NCBI RefSeq assembly: GCF_009380215.1 | Contig: NZ_WHUG01000001.1 | Span: forward strand, 620,001-684,000 | Reading direction: 5' to 3' | Source: Rugamonas aquatica | GTDB taxonomy: Bacteria > Pseudomonadota > Gammaproteobacteria > Burkholderiales > Burkholderiaceae_D | DNA length: 64,000 nucleotides | Shown: one piece after another, positions 45,310-53,590 of the stretch | How positions within the stretch are numbered: position 1 is the first letter of the stretch | Layout: the number at the start of each line of letters is the position of its first letter | The notes under the pieces: model-generated | Seen by the model: the letters and a program-made list of their open reading frames with translations, nothing else | Databases searched by the model: none | Told to the model about the DNA's origin: nothing | Made by a program: the position numbers and the translations under genes

Positions 45310-45533
45310 CGGTAACATGACATGATGAACTCGGAGCCGTCGGCCGCTTGCCAATATGTACGCTTGGCGAGCTTGGGGTCGATTCCGCGCTCCATGCGCG
45401 CTGGGTCGGTCTTGTGTTGCGACTCGATATAGTCGCGCACTGCGCGTTCGATCAACTGGTTGTCGGTAGCATCGGCGGCCTGAACCACCAGTGGCGAGAC
45501 TGCGAACAAAAGCAGCATTAATGAGCGTTTCAT
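45279..45533 (-). CDS. Truncated secreted lumazine-binding-like (NTF2-fold) protein
   Basis: An 84-residue reading with a signal peptide (MKRSLMLLLFAVSPLVVQA) followed by DNQLIERAVRDYIESQHKTDPARMERGIDPKLAKRTYW, the start of the putative lumazine-binding / NTF2-like family (normally about 150 residues). After EFIM the similarity stops and the frame runs through the 59-bp debris to a stop, giving a foreign tail RVGGRTFEVC. It is probably a broken gene. The transposon end lies another 100 bp away, so a different event truncated it. Confidence 0.65.
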   Translation of the reverse strand: MKRSLMLLLFAVSPLVVQAADATDNQLIERAVRDYIESQHKTDPARMERGIDPKLAKRTYWQAADGSEFIMSCYRVGGRTFEVC

Positions 45534-45618
45534 GGAAAACCTTATCTCGTGGATAGCTCCAGCATGTAAGCATAAACCCCGGACTCAGGCAACCATTCGA
45601 AACTCCGCCAGGCGCTGC

Positions 45619-46107
45619 CTACTGCTCGCCGATACGATTCATGATGCGATCAAAGATGGATTGCCGCTCCAAAGCGTCGTCGAGCTTGTTCAATGACGCG
45701 ACGACATTGCCCGCCTCGGCGTTCAGCTCAAGCGCCGCTTCATCAAATGCCGCCCAGACCGGCTGCAGCTTTGCGACCAGTTTCTTGCCGGCGGCGGTGA
45801 GCTTGATCTTTTTCTTGCGGGCGTCCTCGGGATCGGACTCCGATGTCACGATCCCGGACTTCTCAAGCGATTGCCGTGTCTGGCTCACAGAAACATGGGT
45901 GATCCTCAGCGTCGTCGCCAGTTCCCCCACAGTGGCGGAGCCCTTGATGGCCAATTGATTCAGCACGCCGAACCAGCGCTGCTCGAACGAAATTCCCAGC
46001 GCTGCGTACACCCGCGCCGAATCGCCATCGAGGCTTTCCGACAAGCGCCTTAGCCTGGCGCCAATAGCCGCCCCGCCGGCAACGCGCGAATAATCTTGCT
46101 TGCTCAT
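45619..46107 (-). CDS. MarR-family transcriptional regulator
   Basis: A 162-residue regulator with the MarR winged helix: QLAIKGSATVGELATTLRITHVSVSQTRQSLEKSGIV, then the wing SESDPEDARKKKIKLTAAGK. The start at 46107 begins the natural N-terminus; longer readings would cross the divergent promoter. It is divergent from the serine hydrolase gene at 46185, and a palindrome lies within that gene's promoter, so repression of the hydrolase and autoregulation are likely. Confidence 0.85.
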   Translation of the reverse strand: MSKQDYSRVAGGAAIGARLRRLSESLDGDSARVYAALGISFEQRWFGVLNQLAIKGSATVGELATTLRITHVSVSQTRQSLEKSGIVTSESDPEDARKKKIKLTAAGKKLVAKLQPVWAAFDEAALELNAEAGNVVASLNKLDDALERQSIFDRIMNRIGEQ

Positions 46108-46126
46108 GACTTCTATATTTTTCAGG

Positions 46127-46156
46127 TTGACATTTATGTAGGCACCTACGCATACT
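46127..46156 (+). promoter_or_regulatory. Promoter with embedded MarR-type operator
   Basis: TTGACA and CATACT are separated by 18 bp. The spacer contains the palindrome GTAGG-CA-CCTAC (46138-46149). A MarR dimer bound there would block RNA polymerase. It faces the serine hydrolase gene. Confidence 0.7.
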
Positions 46157-46184
46157 AGCACATCGACCTTGAGAAAGCGAAACC

Positions 46185-47375
46185 ATGCCAGTCCCTGCTC
46201 CTGCCCCAGCATTTCCGATTTCCCGTCGTGCGTTTCTTGGCGCGGGACTGTCAGCGCTCCTGCTGCCGGGTGTTGCATCGGCGGATCGCCTGGCGGCGCC
46301 CTCCCCGGATCTGGAGTCCTTTATCCGGAGCGAAATGCGCAAGGCGAACATCCCAGGGCTGGCCGCCGGCTACGCCCGCGACGGCGTTGTGCGTTTTGCC
46401 CAAGGTTACGGCATGGCCGATATTGCCCAGCAAAAGGCCGTGTCCGCCAACACGATGTTTCACATCGCGTCGGTAACCAAGACAGTCACCGCAACCATGA
46501 TTATGCGTTTGGCGGAACGCGGCAAGCTCACGCTGGACGAACCCATCGCGCGCCATCTGGACTTCGCCGTTGTGAATCCGCGATTCCGCGATACGGCAAT
46601 CACGTTCCGGCAACTGCTGACGCACACATCAAGCATTTCCGACGCACGGTATTACGAGATCGATTTCCGGCAAAACGGTCGCGATGCCGAGCTCGCCCTG
46701 CCCGACTTCCTCAAGCAGTATCTCGCGCCCGGCGGTGTCAATTATTCGGACGCGGCATGCTTCTCGGCCGCGCGTCCAGGTGCGGCCTGGGGCTACAGCA
46801 ACGTGGGCTTCGGCCTGCTGGGGCTTCTTGCGGGGCGCATCGGAGGGATGGACATGCGCGAACAAACGCGCAGGGATATATTCGCCCCGCTCGCCATGGG
46901 TCATACGAGCTGGACCATCAAAGACACCCCTCAATCACACAGCGCCGTGCCGTATGACCTCGTAGACGGGGCGCCGGTCGCCTTGAAACCGGTAGGCTTT
47001 CCAGATTGGCCGGCCGGCATGTTGCGCTCATCGATCAGCGACTTCATGAAGTTCGTCGCCGCGTCGGCGAACGGTGGCAGATCCGGCGGCGTCGAGTTAT
47101 TGGGGGCGGCTGCCATGGCGCAGATGCTGGACATGCGAACACCGGCCGGGCTGCCTGAATGGCTTAGCGGCCAAGGTCTTGGCTGGATGGAGTCCGCGCT
47201 GGCCGGACAGGCGCGGCCCAACCATTGGGGTGGCGACCCCGGGGTGTTTACCGCCGTCTACCTTGCGCCCGCCACGCGCAGCGGCGTGGCTATATTCACC
47301 AACGTTGACGCGTCGGCGGAAAACAGAACCGCCGTCAAAAATATCGCCGATCGCCTTTTTCAGGCAGCGGCCTAA
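46185..47375 (+). CDS. Serine hydrolase of the beta-lactamase (class C / AmpC-like) family
   Basis: A 396-residue protein with a Tat signal (ISRRAFLGAGLSALLLPGVASA). The catalytic motifs are S96-V-T-K99 (SxxK) and a Y-S-N in WGYSNVGFGLLG; HWGGDPG near residue 346 is the likely third motif. These match penicillin-binding-protein-like esterases and D-aminopeptidases (PF00144), not necessarily true beta-lactamases. It acts in the periplasm. The stop overlaps the stop of the convergent OsmC-YcaO gene by 4 nt. Confidence 0.85.
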   Translation: MPVPAPAPAFPISRRAFLGAGLSALLLPGVASADRLAAPSPDLESFIRSEMRKANIPGLAAGYARDGVVRFAQGYGMADIAQQKAVSANTMFHIASVTKTVTATMIMRLAERGKLTLDEPIARHLDFAVVNPRFRDTAITFRQLLTHTSSISDARYYEIDFRQNGRDAELALPDFLKQYLAPGGVNYSDAACFSAARPGAAWGYSNVGFGLLGLLAGRIGGMDMREQTRRDIFAPLAMGHTSWTIKDTPQSHSAVPYDLVDGAPVALKPVGFPDWPAGMLRSSISDFMKFVAASANGGRSGGVELLGAAAMAQMLDMRTPAGLPEWLSGQGLGWMESALAGQARPNHWGGDPGVFTAVYLAPATRSGVAIFTNVDASAENRTAVKNIADRLFQAAA

Positions 47376-49570
47376 GCACTCGCCGCGTTGGCGCGCGCCT
47401 TGTGCAGCTTTTTGTAGCTGTCGATCAGGCGTTCGTGACGGTCGAGCCCTTCCAGCTTCATGCTGGTTGGCGTCAGGCCGGAGAAGCGCACGCTGCCGCC
47501 CACCGAGCCGATGACCGCGTCCATCCTGGCGTCGCCAAACATGCGGCGGAAGTTGACCTCGTACTCGTCCAGTTCCATGTCGTCATCCAGCTCCACTTCC
47601 AGCACCGCATTCAACGCCTGGTAGAACAAGCCGCGCTCGACCGAGTTGTCGTTGTATTGCAGGAAGGCTTCGACCAGCTCCTGCGCCTCTTCAAACTGCT
47701 GCAAGGCCAGTTGAATCAACAGCTTCAGCTCCAGCACCGTCAGCTGGCCCCACACCGTGTTCTCGTCGAACTCGATGCCGATCAGGGTGGCGATGTCGCC
47801 GTACTCGTCCAGCTCGCTGTTCTCCAGACGGTCGAGCAGCGCTTCCAGTTGCTTGTCGTCCAGGCGATGCAGGTTCAGGATATCGGCGCGGAACGACAGC
47901 GCTTTGTTGGTGTTATCCCAGATCAGGTCTTCTACCGGATAGACTTCCGAATAGCCCGGCACCAGAATGCGGCAGGCCGCGGCGCCAAGATGCTCGTACA
48001 CCGCCATGTAAGACTCTTTGCCCATGGCTTCCAGAATGCCGAACAGCGTCGCTGCTTCTTCGGCGTTGGAATTTTCGCCTTGGCCGGAGAAATCCCACTC
48101 GACGAAATCGTAATCGGCCTTGGCGCTGAAGAAGCGCCACGACACCACGCCGCTGGAATCGATGAAGTGTTCGACGAAATTGTTCGGCTCGGTGACGGCG
48201 TTGCTGACAAAGGTAGGACGCGGCAAATCGTTCAAGCCTTCGAAGCTGCGGCCTTGCAGCAATTCGGTCAGGCTGCGCTCCAGCGCGACTTCGAAGCTTG
48301 GATGCGCGCCGAACGAGGCGAACACGCCGCCGGTACGCGGGTTCATCAGGGTCACGCACATCAGCGGGTACTGTCCGCCCAGCGATGCATCCTTCACCAG
48401 CACCGGGAAGCCCTGCTCTTCCAGGCCCTGGATGCCGGCCACGATGCCCGGGTACTTCGCCAGCACTTCTTGCGGCACGTCCGGCAAGGCGATTTCGCCC
48501 TCCAGGATTTCGCGCTTGACCGCCCTTTCGAAAATCTCCGACAGGCACTGCACCTGCGCTTCGACCAGCGTGTTACCCGCACTCATGCCATTGCTGACGT
48601 AGAGGTTTTCAACCAGGTTGGACGGGAAATACACGACCTCGCCGTCCGACTGCCGCACGAACGGCAGCGAGCAGATGCCGCGCTCCACATTGCCGGAGTT
48701 GGTGTCGTACAGATGCGAGCCGCGCAGCTCGCCGTCCGGGTTGTAGATTTCGAGGCAGTATTCATCGAGGATTTCAGCCGGCAACGCATCTTTGCGGCCT
48801 GGCTTGAACCAGCGCTCGTTCGGGTAGTGGACAAATTCGGCGTTGGCGAGGTCTTCGCCCCAGAATGCACCGGCGTAGAAGTGGTTGTTGTTCAACCGCT
48901 CGATATACTCGCCCAGCGCCGACGCCAGCGCGCTTTCCTTGGTCGAACCCTTGCCGTTGGTGAAGCACATCGGCGAGTGCGCGTCGCGGATGTGCAGCGA
49001 CCATACGTTGGGAACGATATTGCGCCATGACGCGATTTCAATCTTGATGCCTAAACCTGCCAGCAGGCCCGACATGTTGGCGATGGTCTGTTCCAGTGGC
49101 AGATCCTTGCCCGGGATGTAGGTGCGCACTGCCGAATCCGGATTCAGCACCAGCAAGCCCTGGGCGTCGGCATCCAGGTTCTCGACTTCTTCGATGACAA
49201 AATCAGGGCCTTCTTGCACTACTTTTTTCACGGTGCAGCGGTCGATGGAACGCAAAATCCCCTGGCGATCCTTGTCGGAGATATCCGCCGGCAACTCCAC
49301 CTGAATCTTGAAAATCTGCTTGTAGCGGTTTTCCGGGTCAACGATATTGTTCTGGGACAGGCGGATATTTTCGGTTGGAATATTGCGGGTATTGCAATAC
49401 AACTTCACGAAATAAGCTGCGCACAAGGCCGATGACGCGAGAAAGTAATCGAACGGTCCGGGCGCCGAGCCATCGCCTTTGTAGCGAATAGGCTGGTCGG
49501 CGACCACCGTGAAGTCATCGAACTTGGCTTCGAGACGAAGCTTGTCGAGAAAGTTGACCTTAATTTCCAT
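47372..49570 (-). CDS. OsmC-YcaO fusion protein
   Basis: A 732-residue protein. Residues 1 to about 135 are an OsmC-like domain (FDYFLASSALCAAYFVKLYC, then DRCTVKKVV, with the two Cys positions of the peroxidase family). From about residue 170 there is a YcaO domain (FTNGKGSTKESALASALGEYIERLNNNH and SEIFERAVKREILEG, the ATP-binding Glu-rich signature). E. coli YcaO (586 aa) lacks the OsmC part and helps RimO methylthiolate ribosomal protein S12. The last 130 residues are an acidic, TPR-like extension also found in that group. No RiPP precursor or partner gene adjoins it, so a housekeeping role is likelier than peptide cyclisation. The start at 49570 fits the OsmC N-terminus. Confidence 0.9.
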   Translation of the reverse strand: MEIKVNFLDKLRLEAKFDDFTVVADQPIRYKGDGSAPGPFDYFLASSALCAAYFVKLYCNTRNIPTENIRLSQNNIVDPENRYKQIFKIQVELPADISDKDRQGILRSIDRCTVKKVVQEGPDFVIEEVENLDADAQGLLVLNPDSAVRTYIPGKDLPLEQTIANMSGLLAGLGIKIEIASWRNIVPNVWSLHIRDAHSPMCFTNGKGSTKESALASALGEYIERLNNNHFYAGAFWGEDLANAEFVHYPNERWFKPGRKDALPAEILDEYCLEIYNPDGELRGSHLYDTNSGNVERGICSLPFVRQSDGEVVYFPSNLVENLYVSNGMSAGNTLVEAQVQCLSEIFERAVKREILEGEIALPDVPQEVLAKYPGIVAGIQGLEEQGFPVLVKDASLGGQYPLMCVTLMNPRTGGVFASFGAHPSFEVALERSLTELLQGRSFEGLNDLPRPTFVSNAVTEPNNFVEHFIDSSGVVSWRFFSAKADYDFVEWDFSGQGENSNAEEAATLFGILEAMGKESYMAVYEHLGAAACRILVPGYSEVYPVEDLIWDNTNKALSFRADILNLHRLDDKQLEALLDRLENSELDEYGDIATLIGIEFDENTVWGQLTVLELKLLIQLALQQFEEAQELVEAFLQYNDNSVERGLFYQALNAVLEVELDDDMELDEYEVNFRRMFGDARMDAVIGSVGGSVRFSGLTPTSMKLEGLDRHERLIDSYKKLHKARANAASA

Positions 49571-50037
49571 GAAAGAATCCCAAATAGCGCTCAAAATTGA
49601 TGTAGCCGCTATTATCCGTTCTTTTAGCCGCACAGCATAGGTTGAAGACTGCCGCCAGTTCTTGTCCTTGTCGCCCAGGTATTTCTGATTGAGCCTCGTC
49701 CAGCCATTCGGCGCCCAATGGATCGTTAGTCGCTATCGCGCGACGTGTTCGTTTCCCTACCTCATAGTTTTACGCCCTGCCATGACGCCGATCAACAACT
49801 ATTGCGATACTGCGTTACACGTTCACCGCAGCGCAATAAACCGTCATATTCCGTTGTAATATTGCATCAAACATAACGTTTACAAAAAAATATTTAATCC
49901 ATATACTTTTTCGGTGCTGACGATCGCAGCCGGAAGCCAGCGACGGAGGCATTCAGGAACGTAATGACCATGGCCGTATTTTTGGTGAAATGCTGATTTA
50001 CATCTCGCAAATTAATCCACAAAAAATAGGAAAAATA
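49571..50037. other. Divergent intergenic region
   Basis: About 467 bp separating the OsmC-YcaO gene (minus) from the lectin-like gene (plus), AT-rich around 49860-50035. It must carry both promoters. I see no gene, hairpin or clear operator in it. Confidence 0.5.
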
Positions 50038-50955
50038 ATGGCATCAACACTTTCTCAAAGCTTCAAACCGCTACGCGTCGCGGCGGCCCTTCTGGCGTGC
50101 TCGGTTGCGCTGCAAGCCTCGGCGGCGCACAGCTACACCGACAAGCTGGTCGCCGGCGAGACTCTGCAAGCCAACGAATCCATCAAACCTATCGATAACA
50201 ACCTCGTCTATCTGGTCATGCAGGGCGACGGCAATCTGGTGCTGTATCGCCGATCGGACAACGTGCCTCTGTGGCACGCCAATAGCTGGGGCCATCCGGG
50301 CGCGACTACCGTGATGCAGGGCGACGGCAATCTGGTAGTCTACGGTCCCAATAACGAGGTGCTGTTCCACACCAATACCTGGAACAATCCCGGCTCCTAC
50401 CTGCATTTGCTCTCCAGCGGCAACCTGGTGGTGAAATCGGCCAACAACACCGTGCTGTGGGCCAGCAATACGTCGGTTCAGCCTGTTCCTACGTACTCCA
50501 CGCCTTCGTACCAGCCGACTTACTGGAACGATAACGGCACCGCCCAGCACAATAACAACTGCTACAACTACGCCAACAACAAGCGTACCGACACCTTCGC
50601 CCAGCCTGGCCGCGCGCACGGCGTGAGCGGCTATCCGATGACGGGATCGGCCGTGTACAACGCAGCCGTTGCCGACGGTCTGGTGCCGACCACCGCCAGC
50701 GGCACTTCGCCGGACGGCAAAACCAAAATCGCGCTGGTGGTCGCCCCTGGATACGACTACCATTGGTATCGTCAAGACAGCGATGGCCGTTGGACCCACA
50801 AGCCGGGCCAAACCCGCGCTACCGACGTCGACAACAGCGGCGTAACGATCTCCAATCCCGAAACGGCCAATCGCGGCGTCTACACGCAGTTCGTAGGCTA
50901 CTTCTTCACGCCGTCGGACGCAGTCCAGGGACAGGGCAAAGCGGACATCCGCTAA
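50038..50955 (+). CDS. Secreted protein with a bulb-type (mannose-binding) lectin domain
   Basis: A 305-residue exported protein with a signal peptide ending ALQASAAH. Residues about 35-150 form a B-lectin domain with the repeated carbohydrate-site motif Q-x-D-x-N-x-V: MQGDGNLVLY, MQGDGNLVVY and a degenerate LSSGNLVVK. The C-terminal half (NNNCYNYANNKRTDTFAQPGRA) is an uncharacterised domain. The ATG at 50038 follows AGGA at 8 nt. It could bind mannose glycans on other cells, as bacterial relatives with bacteriocin or adhesion roles do. It is followed 33 bp later by another secreted protein. Confidence 0.82.
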   Translation: MASTLSQSFKPLRVAAALLACSVALQASAAHSYTDKLVAGETLQANESIKPIDNNLVYLVMQGDGNLVLYRRSDNVPLWHANSWGHPGATTVMQGDGNLVVYGPNNEVLFHTNTWNNPGSYLHLLSSGNLVVKSANNTVLWASNTSVQPVPTYSTPSYQPTYWNDNGTAQHNNNCYNYANNKRTDTFAQPGRAHGVSGYPMTGSAVYNAAVADGLVPTTASGTSPDGKTKIALVVAPGYDYHWYRQDSDGRWTHKPGQTRATDVDNSGVTISNPETANRGVYTQFVGYFFTPSDAVQGQGKADIR

Positions 50956-50988
50956 TCCGATCACTCCACACAGACAGGACATATCCAT

Positions 50989-51480
50989 ATGAAGCAATCT
51001 TTTATCAAGCACGCGCTACTGGTGGTCGGCACATTTTGCGCTCTGACGGGCGCGCAGGCGGGGGAAATCGTGAAGGCGTTGAAAGTTGAACTGCTGGTCT
51101 TCTCCGGCCGCCCCAACCCGACTTTCGTCGTGACCGACCCAGTCCAGATCAAGGAGATCCTGGCGCTGGCGAAAAACCTGCCGAAGAAAAAAGGCGTCAG
51201 CGCAAGCGACACCGACCAGCCTGAACCTAAACTCGGCTACCAGGGCTTTATCGTCACCAACAATTCGGATGTGTCGTCCGACATCAAGTCGTTCGCGGTG
51301 CATGGTTCGAATGTGCATCTGGCGCTGGTGACGGGCGCCAAGGAAGCCGGCAAGTCCGCCGTCGTGCAGGCTGCCGCCGTCGATGCGGACAGCGCGCTGG
51401 AAAACAAGCTGCTCGCGCAAGGCCAGAAAACCGGCGCGGTCGATGACAAGCTGCTGGAGTTTATTGAGAACTCCAAGTAA
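50989..51480 (+). CDS. Small secreted protein of unknown function
   Basis: A 163-residue protein with a signal peptide (MKQSFIKHALLVVGTFCALTGAQA). The mature part begins with KVELLVFSGRPNPTFVVTDP and contains no cysteine or known motif. It is co-oriented with and close to the lectin gene (33 nt), so the two are probably one operon and may act together outside the cell. I do not recognise the family. Confidence 0.7.
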   Translation: MKQSFIKHALLVVGTFCALTGAQAGEIVKALKVELLVFSGRPNPTFVVTDPVQIKEILALAKNLPKKKGVSASDTDQPEPKLGYQGFIVTNNSDVSSDIKSFAVHGSNVHLALVTGAKEAGKSAVVQAAAVDADSALENKLLAQGQKTGAVDDKLLEFIENSK

Positions 51481-51532
51481 TCCCTCGTAAGTCCGATGGA
51501 GCGCCACAGCTGGCGCTCCATCTCCCTCCAGG

Positions 51533-51946
51533 TTACGCGGCCTCTTTCTCCACCAGCTGTTCCAGTGCGCCGAAGAATTTCTGCCAGCCGAACTTGGCGC
51601 CTTGATAGGCCTGCTCCTGATCGGCGCGGAATCCCGACTGTTCCATCCTCAAGTGCGTGCCTTTGCCGCTGGCTTCCAGCGTCCAGGTGACGACGCTCTC
51701 CAGGCCCATGGCCGACCATGTGTAGGCCAGCGTCTTGATCGGCTCGATCTCCGTCACGCGGCAATCGACCGTGCCCCAGTCAGCCTTGAAATTGAAGTGA
51801 TGTCCCGCCACAGGCAGGAAATCGCTCTTCATCAGCCAGGCTTCGATCAGGTGCGGCTGGGTCAGCGCGCGCCAGAGTTTTTCCGGCGGATGCGCAAACT
51901 CCCGTTCAACAACGACGGTACGGAGTTCAGGTGCGATAGCGTTCAT
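51533..51946 (-). CDS. SRPBCC/AHSA1-family protein
   Basis: A 137-residue START-like (SRPBCC) protein of the AHSA1 group: VVVEREFAHPPEKLWRALTQPHLIEAWLM then VTEIEPIKTLAYTWS and the C-terminal helix GWQKFFGALEQLVE. Such proteins bind hydrophobic ligands. It overlaps the stop of the ArsR gene (ATGA), a widespread pairing in which the regulator controls the SRPBCC gene. Confidence 0.88.
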   Translation of the reverse strand: MNAIAPELRTVVVEREFAHPPEKLWRALTQPHLIEAWLMKSDFLPVAGHHFNFKADWGTVDCRVTEIEPIKTLAYTWSAMGLESVVTWTLEASGKGTHLRMEQSGFRADQEQAYQGAKFGWQKFFGALEQLVEKEAA

Positions 51947-52266
51947 TGGTCCATCCTTTGCAGTAAGTTTTCAAGATCGTCGAACCGGTCGTCCCAGAAG
52001 CGAGCCATCTGGTTGGTCCAGTCGAGCAGCGGAGCCAGCGCCTTGACTTGCGCGCTGTAGTGGGTCTGGCGCCCTTCGTGCCGGTCGAATACGAGCCCGG
52101 CTTGCTTCAACACGGCCAAATGCTTGGATACGGCGGGCTGCGAAACCTCGGCCTGCGCGGTGAGCCCCCCGACCGTCTGCTCGCCATCGGCGCACAGACG
52201 CTCGAAGATCGCCCGCCGCGTTGGATCGGCCAGTGCCCGGAAAATCGCGTCGTGAGAATTTGTCAT
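51943..52266 (-). CDS. ArsR-family transcriptional regulator
   Basis: A 107-residue winged-helix repressor: FRALADPTRRAIFERLCADGEQTVGGLTAQAEVSQPAVSKHLAVLKQAGLVFDRHEGRQTHYS. It lacks the ArsR metal-binding Cys motif (ELCVCDL), so it belongs to the metal-independent group that accompanies SRPBCC genes. The start at 52266 was preferred over the upstream reading because the promoter and operators lie there. Confidence 0.87.
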   Translation of the reverse strand: MTNSHDAIFRALADPTRRAIFERLCADGEQTVGGLTAQAEVSQPAVSKHLAVLKQAGLVFDRHEGRQTHYSAQVKALAPLLDWTNQMARFWDDRFDDLENLLQRMDQ

Positions 52267-52297
52267 TTCAATCCATAACCGTGTGGTGATTAATTGA

Positions 52298-52326
52298 ATC
52301 ATAACCCTGCGGTTATCGATCGTCAA
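52298..52326 (-). promoter_or_regulatory. Promoter and operator of the ArsR-SRPBCC pair
   Basis: On the minus strand TTGACG and TATGAT are 17 bp apart. The palindrome ATAACC-ctgc-GGTTAT (52301-52316) covers the -10 and spacer. A second, imperfect copy (ATAACC-gtgt-GGTGAT) lies 26 bp downstream at 52275-52290, between promoter and start codon. This suits negative autoregulation. Confidence 0.75.
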
Positions 52327-52345
52327 GCGAAAAATGTGTGTGTAG

Positions 52346-53590
52346 TCAGGTCGGCGTGACCAGAGGGGCCTTGGCGGCCAGCAGGATGTTGAAGACGGCG
52401 CCGCAAGGCACGCCGTCGGCCACCTCGATGGTGCCGCCCAGCAGGCCGGTGACCAGGTTGTAGCAGATGCTCATGCCCAGCCCGCTCCCGCCCTTGCCCA
52501 GGCGCGTGGTGAAGAAGGGATCGAACACATGCTGCTTGACTTCATCCGTCATGCCGTTGCCGTCGTCGCGGTAGATCAGCCGAACATTGTCGCCCTCGGC
52601 GCGGGCCTCCAGCGAGATCACGCCCTCGCTGCGGCCATCGAAGCCGTGCAGCACCGAGTTGCCGATCAGGTTGGACAGGATCTGGTCCAGCGGCCCCGGA
52701 TAGCTGTCCATCCACAGCCCGCCCGGGATGTTGACGGCGATTTTGTACGGCGTCTTGCGCAAGGTGGTGTTCATCAGGATGACGACGCCGCTGACGATAT
52801 CCTTGAGGTCGAAGGTGCGGCGCTGCGAGCTGGCGTGATCGACCGCCACCTGCTTGAAGTTGGACACCAGCTCGGCCGTGCGGAACATCCCGCGCAGCAT
52901 CAACTGGGACGCGGTGCGCGCGCGGCCCAGATGCTCCAGCAACAGCGAGCGCTTCAAAGGCTGGCCGCTGTTGAACATCTGCTCCATTTCGGCGATGTCG
53001 ACATCCAGCGTCGAAGCCACCGTCATGCAGTTGCCGATCGGCGTATTGAGCTCGTGCGCGACGGCGGCCACGATGGGGCTGAGCGCCGCCAGCTTTTCCG
53101 ATTGCACCAGCTTATCCTGCGTCATGCGCAGGCGGTCCAGCGCTTCCTGCAATTGCCCGTTGGACGCCTGCAAATCAAGCGCATGCTTTTCCAGCGCGGC
53201 CTCGCGCTCGTGCAGGCTCTGGTACAGGCGCACGCGGTTCAGCAGCAAATTGTCGTCGAGCGGCTTGGCCAGGTAATCGACCGCGCCCAGGCCGTAGCCG
53301 CGCTTGCTGAACTCCTCGGCCTTCAGGGTAGCGGTGACGAACACGATAGGGATATTGCGGGTGCGCTCGGTCATTTGCAGATGCAAGGCCGTTTCGAAGC
53401 CATCCATCTCCGGCATTTGCACATCGAGCAGGATCAGGTGCACATCCTGTTCGACGGTCAGCAGCAGGCAGGCCGCGCCGGACGCCGCCTCCATGACGGC
53501 ACAGCCGGGCAGGCGCCCGAGCAAGGCGCGCAAGGTCAGGCGGTTGTTGACGTTGTCGTCGACCACCAGGATGTTGAAGCATTCAGGCAT
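52346..53590 (-). CDS. Response-regulator / histidine-kinase hybrid
   Basis: A 414-residue cytoplasmic protein. Residues 1-125 are a receiver domain (ILVVDDNVNN, phospho-acceptor in LILLDVQMPEMDG, then VTAT and AKPLD). After a coiled-coil linker comes a histidine kinase core with AAVAHELNTPIGN (His box), NLIGNSVLHGFDG (N box), DDGNGM (G1) and GKGGSGLGMSICYNL (G2). It overlaps the upstream CheB-CheR gene by 8 nt and belongs to the three-gene signalling operon. The start at 53590 matches the receiver N-terminus. Confidence 0.9.
   Translation of the reverse strand: MPECFNILVVDDNVNNRLTLRALLGRLPGCAVMEAASGAACLLLTVEQDVHLILLDVQMPEMDGFETALHLQMTERTRNIPIVFVTATLKAEEFSKRGYGLGAVDYLAKPLDDNLLLNRVRLYQSLHEREAALEKHALDLQASNGQLQEALDRLRMTQDKLVQSEKLAALSPIVAAVAHELNTPIGNCMTVASTLDVDIAEMEQMFNSGQPLKRSLLLEHLGRARTASQLMLRGMFRTAELVSNFKQVAVDHASSQRRTFDLKDIVSGVVILMNTTLRKTPYKIAVNIPGGLWMDSYPGPLDQILSNLIGNSVLHGFDGRSEGVISLEARAEGDNVRLIYRDDGNGMTDEVKQHVFDPFFTTRLGKGGSGLGMSICYNLVTGLLGGTIEVADGVPCGAVFNILLAAKAPLVTPT

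Noticed and set aside
46185..47375. True class C beta-lactamase
   Set aside because: SxxK and YxN motifs are present, but these are shared by many esterases and peptidases of the family; nothing here shows antibiotic hydrolysis.
47372..49570. RiPP (azoline) biosynthetic cluster based on the YcaO domain
   Set aside because: No precursor peptide, dehydrogenase or partner protein nearby; the OsmC-YcaO architecture belongs to the stand-alone RimO-associated type.
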